Source: DASPJL01 sp035628645 | GTDB taxonomy: Bacteria; Bacteroidota; Bacteroidia; Cytophagales; Cyclobacteriaceae | DNA: 36,676 nt | Direction: 5' to 3' | Assembly (NCBI GenBank): GCA_035628645.1 | Contig: DASPJL010000127.1 | Coordinates: 1-36,676 of the forward strand | In this document: one piece after another, positions 9,054-17,195 of the stretch | How the letters are laid out: every line of letters begins with the position of its first letter | How positions within the stretch are numbered: the stretch's first letter is position 1 | Notes under the pieces: model-generated | What the model saw: only the letters and a program-made list of their open reading frames with translations | Told to the model about the DNA's origin: nothing | Databases searched by the model: none | Position numbers and translations under genes: made by a program

Positions 9054-9281
9054 GAACATGCATTTGAAAGAGGGGTTGAAGTTTAACTTTTTCTATTGAT
9101 GGGAAGAATAATTTTTATTATAATCATATATAAGTTAAATATTTTAGAAACCCCTTTACTTACATGAAATGATAGCCCCAAAAAATCTTTTCTTTATTCA
9201 TAGCCAGGTAGTACCTCAAGCTATCGAAACTGACTTATTTAATAAAATTCATCTATTCATTTGAACCCTAAACAAAAATTT

Positions 9282-12236
9282 ATGTCTAAACTTTATCTAA
9301 TCAAGAACAAATACCTGGTTGTTTTGCTCTTATTTGTAAGCAATCTTGCCTATTCGCAAAATGCTGTTACAGGAAAAGTATTATCTTCTGAGGATAATAC
9401 TGGTCTTCCAGGAGTAAGTGTTGTAGAAAAAGGAACAACAAATGGTACCGTAACAAATGTTGATGGAGATTTTACCATCTCTGTTAACCCTAATGCTACT
9501 TTAGTTTTTTCTTTTGTGGGATTTAAAACGCAAGAAGTAAGCGTAGGAACGCGAACTTCCCTCAATGTCACCCTGGCTACGGATATTGAAGCATTAAGTG
9601 AGGTGGTGGTTATAGGTTATGGTAGGCAAGAGAAAAAAGATGTAACAGGATCCGTGGTGTCTTTGAGTCCTAAGGATTTTAATAAAGGAGTAATAAACTC
9701 GCCTGAACAATTACTTCAGGGACGTGCTCCAGGTGTTCAGGTAAACCCTTCGAGTGGAGAACCAGGTGCACCAATAATTATTAGAATCAGAGGTGCTGCT
9801 TCGCCAAGAGGTAATAATAGTCCTCTATTTGTTATTGACGGTATTCCCTTATCTGGAAATGACGTAAGTGCTGGAACTGCCGATTACGGACAAGGAGTGG
9901 GTTCTGCCAGAAATCCATTAAATTTTCTGAATCCAGATGACATTGAAAATATCAGTGTGCTTAAAGATGCTTCCGCCACTGCAATATACGGATCAAGAGG
10001 AGCAAACGGTGTTGTTCTTATCTCTACTAAACAAGGAAAAGCAAATCAACCAATGCTTTCATTCTCTGCTTCTGCAAGTGCAAGCACTATTCAAAAAAAA
10101 TATGATCTGGTGGAAGCAGATGATTTTGTAGCCGCAGCAGTTGCGCAAGGTGGTGATGCTACTGCCGTCGATGAAGGTGGTTCAACAGATTGGCAGGATG
10201 AAATACTACGGACAGGTATTACTCAAAATTATAGTATTGCTTATGGTGGAGGAACTGAAGATTCACGATATAGATTTTCTCTGGGGTACATGGATCAGGA
10301 AGGAATTGTTGAAACTACCGGATTAGAGAGATTATCCGGAAGATTAAATTCCACTCATAATTTTTTAAACAAAAAATTTCAGGTTGATTTAACACTTGGA
10401 GCCTCCCAAATTATAGACCACAATGCTCCTTTAGGAAATAATGCTGGATATGAAGGGAACCTTATTGGAGCTGCGCTGCTTGCAAATCCTACACGACCTG
10501 TTAGAAATCCTGATGGAAGTTATGTGCAAAAGAGTAATGATGCCCGAAATTCGGTTGCTATGTTAGATTACATAGATGATAATACCAAATCTATTCGTCT
10601 TTTAGGTGGTTTGGCTGCAACTTGGAATATTACTAACTGGTTAAACTTTAAAACTTTTGTTGCTTTAGATAATTCTACTTCTACCAGAAGGGTAAGTATC
10701 GATAGAAGGTTGAACTGGAATAATATAGTAAATATAGGAAGGGCATACATATTGAATGTTAATACTCAAAATAAGCTTATCGAAAATACATTCAATTTGA
10801 ATAAAGAACTAGGTAAGACAAGATTAGAGGCTGTTCTTGGATATTCTTACCAGGATTTTGAGAACAATGGTAATATCATTGAAGCACGTAATTTTCCAAA
10901 TGATACACTTCCATATAATTATGTTGATAATATTGGTGGTGCAAATAATACAGGTGAAGCAAGAGCATATACAGCTGGTTCCAGTAGAAATGTAGAAAAA
11001 CTTGTCTCTTTTTTTGGAAGAGTTAATTTGAATTTTGCAGAGAAATTCAATGTTACAGCTACGCTTCGCCAAGATGGGTCCACAAAATTTGGAGAAAATA
11101 ACAAATGGGGACTTTTTCCTTCCTTTGCTGCCAACTGGGTTTTATCTGAAGAAGAGTTTACTCCTGAATTATTTTCTGATTTGAAATTAAGAGCAGGTTG
11201 GGGTATTACAGGAAACCAGGAATTTCCCGGATCGGCCTCTAAAACGCTACAAAGGTATACCAATGACTTGTCTTTAACTGTTATAAACTCTTACAACCCT
11301 AATCTTCAGTGGGAGGAAACTAAACAATTAAATGTGGGTGTTGATTTTGGATTCTTTGGTGGTAGACTATTCGGTAGTTTTGATTTCTTTGATAAAGGAA
11401 CAACTAATTTGATTATCCTGAAAGATTATCCTCAACCAGCATCAGTTGGACAAAGGTATGAAAACATTGGAGGCACTATTAAGAATACAGGTATTGAGCT
11501 TTCTTTGGATTATAGAGTACTTGAGGGAGGGGATTTTACATGGGGTATTAATTATAACATGGCTTATGTGCATAATATAGTGAAGGGCTTAGATGCCCAG
11601 ATTAGCACTGCCCAAGTTAATGGACAAGGTTTGACTGGTGCTTATGCGCAAAGAATTCAAAGTGGTCAATCTATGTATTCATTTTACTTGAGAGAATTTA
11701 CAGGTTATACGTCAGAAGGATTAGGCACCTATGCGGACAATGAGGCTTTAGGATTTCACGGAGATGCGCTGCCGGACTGGACTTTTGGTTTAACTAATAA
11801 TTTCGGCTACAAAAATTTCGATGCAAGTATCTTTTTCACTGCTCAAACAGGCTTTATGGTATACAACAATACTGCAAACGCAATTTTCTTGAAAGGTAAT
11901 CTTAGAAATGGTAAAAATGTAACAAAAGATGTTGCCAGTAGTCCGGAAAGTCCTGCAAATTTTGGTGAAGCGTCCACAAGATTCTTAGAGAAAGGCGATT
12001 TTATCCGATTAGCAAATGTGACACTTGGATATAATTTTAATCTTGGTAATACAGGGATTAAGTCTTTGAGACTGGCTGTTACAGGACAAAATCTTTTATT
12101 GTTTACTAAATACACCGGTATCAATCCTGAAGTAAGTACCAATGTGCCTCTAAATGGTGTGCCTTCACTTGGAATGGATTATTTAGCTTATCCATCAGCG
12201 AGAACATTTACAATTGGTCTTACAGCAGGGTTTTAA
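9282..12236 (+). CDS. SusC/RagA-family TonB-dependent outer-membrane transporter (SusC1)
   Basis: A 984-residue outer-membrane receptor. The ATG at 9282 starts a clean signal peptide ending near LAYS-Q at about 25; an in-frame TTG at 9261 only adds seven polar residues and is rejected. A carboxypeptidase-D-like regulatory domain follows (about 28-108, with the GLPGVSV and TVTNVDGDF segments typical of SusC), then the linker SEVVVIGYGRQ, a plug domain with IRIRGAAS and PLFVIDGIPL, and a long beta-barrel ending in a terminal aromatic residue (TIGLTAGF). Family knowledge: SusC imports ligands captured by the SusD lid, powered by TonB-ExbBD. It is 22 bp upstream of its SusD partner. No glycoside hydrolase is in this operon; instead it is linked to FG-GAP lipoproteins and a haloperoxidase-family enzyme, so the cargo may not be a simple glycan. 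Confidence 0.96.
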   Translation: MSKLYLIKNKYLVVLLLFVSNLAYSQNAVTGKVLSSEDNTGLPGVSVVEKGTTNGTVTNVDGDFTISVNPNATLVFSFVGFKTQEVSVGTRTSLNVTLATDIEALSEVVVIGYGRQEKKDVTGSVVSLSPKDFNKGVINSPEQLLQGRAPGVQVNPSSGEPGAPIIIRIRGAASPRGNNSPLFVIDGIPLSGNDVSAGTADYGQGVGSARNPLNFLNPDDIENISVLKDASATAIYGSRGANGVVLISTKQGKANQPMLSFSASASASTIQKKYDLVEADDFVAAAVAQGGDATAVDEGGSTDWQDEILRTGITQNYSIAYGGGTEDSRYRFSLGYMDQEGIVETTGLERLSGRLNSTHNFLNKKFQVDLTLGASQIIDHNAPLGNNAGYEGNLIGAALLANPTRPVRNPDGSYVQKSNDARNSVAMLDYIDDNTKSIRLLGGLAATWNITNWLNFKTFVALDNSTSTRRVSIDRRLNWNNIVNIGRAYILNVNTQNKLIENTFNLNKELGKTRLEAVLGYSYQDFENNGNIIEARNFPNDTLPYNYVDNIGGANNTGEARAYTAGSSRNVEKLVSFFGRVNLNFAEKFNVTATLRQDGSTKFGENNKWGLFPSFAANWVLSEEEFTPELFSDLKLRAGWGITGNQEFPGSASKTLQRYTNDLSLTVINSYNPNLQWEETKQLNVGVDFGFFGGRLFGSFDFFDKGTTNLIILKDYPQPASVGQRYENIGGTIKNTGIELSLDYRVLEGGDFTWGINYNMAYVHNIVKGLDAQISTAQVNGQGLTGAYAQRIQSGQSMYSFYLREFTGYTSEGLGTYADNEALGFHGDALPDWTFGLTNNFGYKNFDASIFFTAQTGFMVYNNTANAIFLKGNLRNGKNVTKDVASSPESPANFGEASTRFLEKGDFIRLANVTLGYNFNLGNTGIKSLRLAVTGQNLLLFTKYTGINPEVSTNVPLNGVPSLGMDYLAYPSARTFTIGLTAGF

Positions 12237-12258
12237 TTAACACTTTAAATTATTAAAA

Positions 12259-13809
12259 ATGAAAAAATTTAAATCATTTTATAAAATACTCCTTTTATCG
12301 TCGGTTTACTTTCTAAGTTGTACAGACTTAACAGATGTTGCAGAAGATGCCATTGTAACAAATGGGCCGGTAGATGCGGGTGCAGGCTCTCCAGAAGCAG
12401 TATTAGGAGATGCATATGCTCAATTAAATGGGTTTAATGCAGAAAATAATTTGTTTGGACTTTTGGAAGGTTCCTCTGATGAGTTGGTAGTTCCAACAAG
12501 AGGAACCGACTGGAGTGATTTTGGAGTTTGGCGACAAATGCAACAACATACCTGGGATCCAACGCATAGTTTTATTTTTAATGCATGGCAGCAGTTGAAT
12601 ACAGGTACATTCAGAGCGGAACGTGCTATTCAGGTGGCCGGAAGTAATGTAGCAATACTTGCCCCGGCTAGATTTTTAAGGGCTTTTTACACCTATTATT
12701 TAGTGGATTTATATGGACAAGTTCCTTACAGAACAGATCTAAATGATCCTGATGAAGTACCTTCTGTTTACACAAGAGTTGAGGCTACAGATCTAATAAT
12801 TGAAGATTTGAATTATGCCATTGAAAATTTACCTTCATTTGATCCAAACAACCATGGAGTTGCCTCAAAAGAAGCTGCGCAGTTTTTATTAGCAAAAGTT
12901 TATTTGAACAAGCCTGTTTTTACTGCAGAAAATCCTGCCGGGCCTTATAACTTTGCTGTTGAAGATATGCAAAAAGTGGTCTCTTTGGCCGATGCAGTAA
13001 TTGCCTCTGGAAGTTTTTCTTTGACTGATTATTGGGATAATTTTGGCCCAAACAATGGAGCTGAATCTAAGGAGATCGTTCTTGGGAGGATAAATAATCC
13101 CGGCGCTCCTATTTCTAATGTTACTAATCGTATTTATAATACGCTTCATTATAGTCAAGGCGGTTGGAATGGATTTTCTACGCTGGCTGATTTTTATAAC
13201 AAATGGAATGAACCTTCTGTAGGAGGTGATGTTAGAAAAAATTCAGCAGTTCCTGGAATTACAGATCAAAATGGTATACGTGGAGGTTTTCTTGAAGGTC
13301 AGCAATATGATAAAGATGGAAATGAATTGAAGGACCGATCTGGGAATCCTTTAGTGTTTACAGTTGAATTAGATTTACTTTATTCAAATGAAAGAAACGG
13401 AGTAAGGGTTATTAAATATCTTCCCCCTCCAAATGATCCTGATACAGATTTTGATGAGTCTCAGGCGCCTGGAAATGATTTTATTTTGTTAAGATATGCC
13501 GATCTTTTACTAATGAGAGCTGAAGCATTGTTCCGTCTAGGGGATGAAAGTGCGCTTTCACAAGTTAATGAAATCAGAACACAACGTGGTGCTAATGCTC
13601 TTACTTCATTATCAGAGCAAGCTTTACTTGATGAAAGAGGATATGAAATGTATTGGGAAGGATGGAGAAGAAATGACCAAATAAGATTTGGAGTATTTTT
13701 AGGGGAATGGACTGAAAAACCTGCTTCTCCACCAACCTCAGTTCTTTACCCAATTCCACAAAGAGCTATTGATACCAACCCCAATTTAATACAAAACGAA
13801 GGTTATTAA
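12259..13809 (+). CDS. SusD/RagB-family substrate-binding lipoprotein (SusD1)
   Basis: A 516-residue lipoprotein that caps SusC1. The signal peptide ends at the lipobox YFLSC, with lipidated Cys at 21. The family signature is clear: an N-terminal helical region with RAERAIQVAG, ARFLRAFYTYYLVDLYGQVPY (first part of the TPR-like scaffold), LLRYADLLLMRAEAL in the later helices, the ERGYEMYWEGWRRNDQIR segment and the usual NPNLIQNEGY end. Family knowledge: it binds the substrate at the cell surface and closes over the SusC barrel. It starts 22 bp after SusC1, so the two form one transcription unit. The product is intact and of normal length. The ligand is unknown. Confidence 0.96.
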   Translation: MKKFKSFYKILLLSSVYFLSCTDLTDVAEDAIVTNGPVDAGAGSPEAVLGDAYAQLNGFNAENNLFGLLEGSSDELVVPTRGTDWSDFGVWRQMQQHTWDPTHSFIFNAWQQLNTGTFRAERAIQVAGSNVAILAPARFLRAFYTYYLVDLYGQVPYRTDLNDPDEVPSVYTRVEATDLIIEDLNYAIENLPSFDPNNHGVASKEAAQFLLAKVYLNKPVFTAENPAGPYNFAVEDMQKVVSLADAVIASGSFSLTDYWDNFGPNNGAESKEIVLGRINNPGAPISNVTNRIYNTLHYSQGGWNGFSTLADFYNKWNEPSVGGDVRKNSAVPGITDQNGIRGGFLEGQQYDKDGNELKDRSGNPLVFTVELDLLYSNERNGVRVIKYLPPPNDPDTDFDESQAPGNDFILLRYADLLLMRAEALFRLGDESALSQVNEIRTQRGANALTSLSEQALLDERGYEMYWEGWRRNDQIRFGVFLGEWTEKPASPPTSVLYPIPQRAIDTNPNLIQNEGY

Positions 13810-13828
13810 TTTCTTTATTAAATATTTG

Positions 13829-13861
13829 GAAGGCAAGTAGTAAATTTACTTGCCTTCTTTT
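13829..13861 (+). terminator. Strong hairpin between SusD1 and the FG-GAP genes
   Basis: GAAGGCAAGTA (13829-13839), a 7-base loop, and TACTTGCCTTC (13847-13857) form a perfect 11-bp stem followed by TTTT-A-TTTT. It lies in the 74-bp gap after SusD1. It has the form of an intrinsic terminator, yet the next gene has no obvious promoter of its own in the remaining 22 bp, so partial read-through would lower expression of the downstream genes relative to SusC/D. It could also protect the 3' end of the SusCD message. Confidence 0.8.
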
Positions 13862-13883
13862 ATTTTCTTTAATTATTTAATTT

Positions 13884-16800
13884 ATGTGGCGAGTTCTACT
13901 TTTTGTTCCTATCGTTTTTTTCTCTTGTTCAAAATCCTCTGAAAAGACTGAAAAGGATGGAAATACCCTTTTCAAAAGACTGTCCTCCGATGAAACGGGA
14001 ATAGTGTTTGAAAATAAGCTTTCCTTAAATGAAGATTTTGATGTTTTCAGATACCGTAATTATTATAATGGAGGAGGAGTAGCCATTGGTGATATAAATA
14101 ACGATGGACTTACTGACGTTTATCTGACAGCCAATCTTGGGGAAAATAGATTGTTCTTAAACAATGGAAACTGGAAGTTTGAAGAAATTACAAAGACTGC
14201 TGGAGTAGGAGGTACTAAAGCCTGGTCAACTGGAGTAGCAATGGCTGACGTAAATGGAGATGGATTATTGGATATTTATGTATGTAATTCCGGTGATATT
14301 AAAGGTGACAATAAAGAGAATGAGCTTTTTATAAATAACGGTGACTTAACATTTACTGATAAAGCTAAAGAATTTGGTTTAGCCGATCAGGGGTTTTCAA
14401 CTCATGCTGCCTTCTTTGATTATGACAAAGATGGGGATCTTGATTGTTATCTTCTCAACAATTCATTCAGACCAATTTCAACACTTGGGTATAGAAATTT
14501 AAGAAACACACGTGATTCTTTAGGAGGGCATAAATTATTTAGGAACGATGACGGAAAATATGAAGATGTAAGCGAAGCAGCAGGAATTTACGGAAGTGTT
14601 ATCGGATTTGGTCTCGGCATATCTATCGGCGATATTAACAGGGATAACTATCCTGATCTTTATATTTCCAATGATTTTTACGAAAGAGATTATCTCTATG
14701 TGAATAATCAGGATGGCACTTTTTCAGATAGACTAACTGAAAATATGAATCATATCAGTATGTTTTCAATGGGGGCAGACGTAGCTGATATTAACAATGA
14801 TGGTTATGTGGATATATTTTCTACTGATATGCTTCCAGAGGATGATAAGCGATTAAAAACAATGACCGCTTATGAAAGTTATGATGTGTATCAGTTGCGT
14901 CTTAGAAATGATTACTATCATCAGTATATGAGAAATATGCTCCATTTGAATAAAGGCGATGGTACGTTTACTGAGATAGGACAAATCGCTGGAGTAGCAG
15001 CAACGGACTGGAGTTGGGGAGCATTGATCACAGATTTTAATAATGATAGAAGGAAAGAAATTTTTGTCTGTAATGGCATCTATAAAGATGTGATAGACCA
15101 GGATTTTCTGGAGTTTATGGGAACTGACGTGAATATAAAAAAGGCTATGGCGGGGGAAGAGATTGATTTTACAGCGTTTGTTGATAAAATGTCTTCTACC
15201 AAACTAAGTAATTATATGTATACGCCTTCAAAGGATTTTACTTATAAAAATGTTGCCCTGGAATGGGGATTAAGCGAGCCAAGCTTTTCAAACGGGGCAG
15301 CCTACGGGGATTTGGATAATGATGGAGATCTTGATCTTATTGTGAATAATGTAAACCAGGAATTATTTGTTTATAGAAACGATGCAGATAAAATTTTAAA
15401 CAATAACTTCCTTTCTCTTGAATTCAGGGGTGATAAATCTAACTTTTATGGATTAGGTGCACAGGTTGAAATATTTTGTAAAGGGGAAATTATCTATGTG
15501 GAAAACATGCCCATTCGCGGGTTTCAATCGTCCATGGATTACAAAATGGTTGTCGGACTTGGTGATACTAAAACTATTGACAGTATGAGGATTACCTGGC
15601 CAAACGATATGAGGCAACTTTTAACAGATGTTGAAACCAATAAAAACATAAAACTCGATATTAAAAATGCTTATATTCCTTTCAAGAAAATACTCAATAA
15701 CTCAAAATATTTGGTAGAGGATTTTGAGCCAAATGGAGTAGATTTTATTCATAAGGAAAATGAGTTCAATGATTTTGATAAAGACAGGCTCCTTTATTAT
15801 ATGATGTCGACTGAGGGGCCGGCTTTGGCGGTGAAAGACTTGAACAATGACAACCTGGATGACTTTTATATAGGAGGAGCAAAAGAGCAAGCAGGGGCAA
15901 TATTTATTCAAACAGCCAGCGGTGACTTTAATAAAATTTCTACGAATGCTTTTGAACTTGATTCTGTTTTTGAAGATATTGATGCAGTCTTTTTTGATGC
16001 CGATAGCGATGGCGACCAGGATCTTTATGTCGTTAGCGGAGGAAGTGAATTTGATCCTTATGATTTGCATTTGCAGGACAGATTGTACCTGAATACTTCC
16101 AGTAAAGGGGCAATTGTTTTTGAAAGATCTAAAGATGCCCTGCCCAGAATTACCCAAAACGGAAGCTGTGTCAGACCATTTGATTTTGATAAAGATGGTG
16201 ACCTTGATTTGTTTGTCGGTACAAGAGGTATACCCCGCTATTATGGAATGCCGGCTGATCAATTCATTTTAGAAAATGATGGAAAAGGAAAATTTAAAGA
16301 TGTAACTAAAGTGATTGCTCCGGGACTTGCAAAGTTAGGAATGGTAACGGATGCTTCATGGGCAGATATCGATAATGATGGGTTAACTGATCTTGTAATG
16401 GTTGGAGATTGGATGCCTCTGACGGTTTATAAAAATGATGGGAAGACATTTAAGAAATTAGAAAATCTACCGGGCCTCGAAAACACTGAAGGGTGGTGGA
16501 ACTGCTTAAAGGCCGCAGACCTTGACAAAGATGGTGACATTGATTTTATTGGAGGAAATCATGGCTTTAATTCAAAATTTAAAACATCTCCAGACTCTAC
16601 CTTGTCATTGTATGTAAGTGATTTTGATAACAATAGCTCAGTTGAAGCAATATATGCTTTTAATCAGAATGGCAAAGATTATCCAATTATTGCCAAACAA
16701 GACCTTGTTAAGCAACTTCCTTCTTTAAAGAAACAACTTTTATATTATAGGGATTATCCAGGAAAAGCTATGACAGATGTATTCAATACCGAACAACTTG

Positions 16801-17195
16801 AAAAAGCTTTGGTATTGCGGGCATCTTCATTGGCCACTACGGTTTTTATCAATGAAGGCAGTAAAGGATTTAGCGCTTTAAATCTTCCATTAGAAGCCCA
16901 ACTATCCCCTGTTTATGGCATAGAAGTAACAGATCTTAATCATGACCAAATTTCCGATATAATATTAGGAGGAAATTTATATTCTGTTAAACCGGAAGCT
17001 GGAAGATATGATGCTTTGAAAGGATTGATTTTAACAGGCGATGGAAAAGGAGGGTTTAAATCAAATTCTTCTCAACAATCTGGTTTGAATGTGCCAGGGG
17101 AAACAAGAGATATTAAATTTATTTCGGGCAAAGGATCAAATTATATACTTTTTGCTAGAAGCAATCAATCTTTAAAATTTTATAAGATTAAATGA
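13884..17195 (+). CDS. FG-GAP/VCBS-repeat lipoprotein with ASPIC/UnbV domain (first paralogue)
   Basis: An 1103-residue surface lipoprotein. The signal peptide ends at lipobox VFFSC (Cys15). The body is a series of calcium-binding-type DxDxDG repeats of the FG-GAP/VCBS propeller family: DINNDGLTD, DVNGDGLLD, DYDKDGDLD, DINNDGYVD, DLDNDGDLD, DFDKDGDLD, DIDNDGLTD and others, about a dozen in two blocks. Between the blocks, at about 509-594, is an ASPIC/UnbV domain with its hallmark RGFQSSMDY and VVGLGD. This is the CRTAC1-like layout. Family knowledge: such propellers bind ligands or proteins; no catalytic site is known. It is followed by a close paralogue with a 4-bp overlap, and both sit behind SusC1/SusD1. 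The likely role is substrate capture or partner binding at the outer membrane, which is inference. Confidence 0.93.
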   Translation: MWRVLLFVPIVFFSCSKSSEKTEKDGNTLFKRLSSDETGIVFENKLSLNEDFDVFRYRNYYNGGGVAIGDINNDGLTDVYLTANLGENRLFLNNGNWKFEEITKTAGVGGTKAWSTGVAMADVNGDGLLDIYVCNSGDIKGDNKENELFINNGDLTFTDKAKEFGLADQGFSTHAAFFDYDKDGDLDCYLLNNSFRPISTLGYRNLRNTRDSLGGHKLFRNDDGKYEDVSEAAGIYGSVIGFGLGISIGDINRDNYPDLYISNDFYERDYLYVNNQDGTFSDRLTENMNHISMFSMGADVADINNDGYVDIFSTDMLPEDDKRLKTMTAYESYDVYQLRLRNDYYHQYMRNMLHLNKGDGTFTEIGQIAGVAATDWSWGALITDFNNDRRKEIFVCNGIYKDVIDQDFLEFMGTDVNIKKAMAGEEIDFTAFVDKMSSTKLSNYMYTPSKDFTYKNVALEWGLSEPSFSNGAAYGDLDNDGDLDLIVNNVNQELFVYRNDADKILNNNFLSLEFRGDKSNFYGLGAQVEIFCKGEIIYVENMPIRGFQSSMDYKMVVGLGDTKTIDSMRITWPNDMRQLLTDVETNKNIKLDIKNAYIPFKKILNNSKYLVEDFEPNGVDFIHKENEFNDFDKDRLLYYMMSTEGPALAVKDLNNDNLDDFYIGGAKEQAGAIFIQTASGDFNKISTNAFELDSVFEDIDAVFFDADSDGDQDLYVVSGGSEFDPYDLHLQDRLYLNTSSKGAIVFERSKDALPRITQNGSCVRPFDFDKDGDLDLFVGTRGIPRYYGMPADQFILENDGKGKFKDVTKVIAPGLAKLGMVTDASWADIDNDGLTDLVMVGDWMPLTVYKNDGKTFKKLENLPGLENTEGWWNCLKAADLDKDGDIDFIGGNHGFNSKFKTSPDSTLSLYVSDFDNNSSVEAIYAFNQNGKDYPIIAKQDLVKQLPSLKKQLLYYRDYPGKAMTDVFNTEQLEKALVLRASSLATTVFINEGSKGFSALNLPLEAQLSPVYGIEVTDLNHDQISDIILGGNLYSVKPEAGRYDALKGLILTGDGKGGFKSNSSQQSGLNVPGETRDIKFISGKGSNYILFARSNQSLKFYKIK

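Larger units (their letters stand above)
8250..9281. other. Long non-coding stretch between the PBP gene and SusC1
   Basis: About 1 kb with no intact gene on either strand. From left to right it holds the promoter region of the PBP gene (minus strand), a small palindrome TAACC-GTT-GGTTA at 8303-8315, about 300 bp in which I see nothing, the four-box regulatory module at 8621-8748, a decayed protein-like reading frame at about 8827-9010, a terminator-like hairpin at 9028-9053, and about 230 bp of AT-rich leader before SusC1. If the module is the promoter, the SusC1 leader RNA is over 500 nt long. Confidence 0.8.

Noticed and set aside
9261..9281. TTG start 21 bp upstream of the SusC1 ATG
   Set aside because: It only adds a short polar extension before a perfect signal peptide; the ATG at 9282 is the better start.
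15702..16262. A 186-codon open frame antisense to the first FG-GAP gene
   Set aside because: It lies entirely inside a well supported gene and is caused by the biased, repeated Asp/Asn/Gly codons of the FG-GAP repeats. The protein is Ile/Lys/Phe-rich with no recognisable domain.
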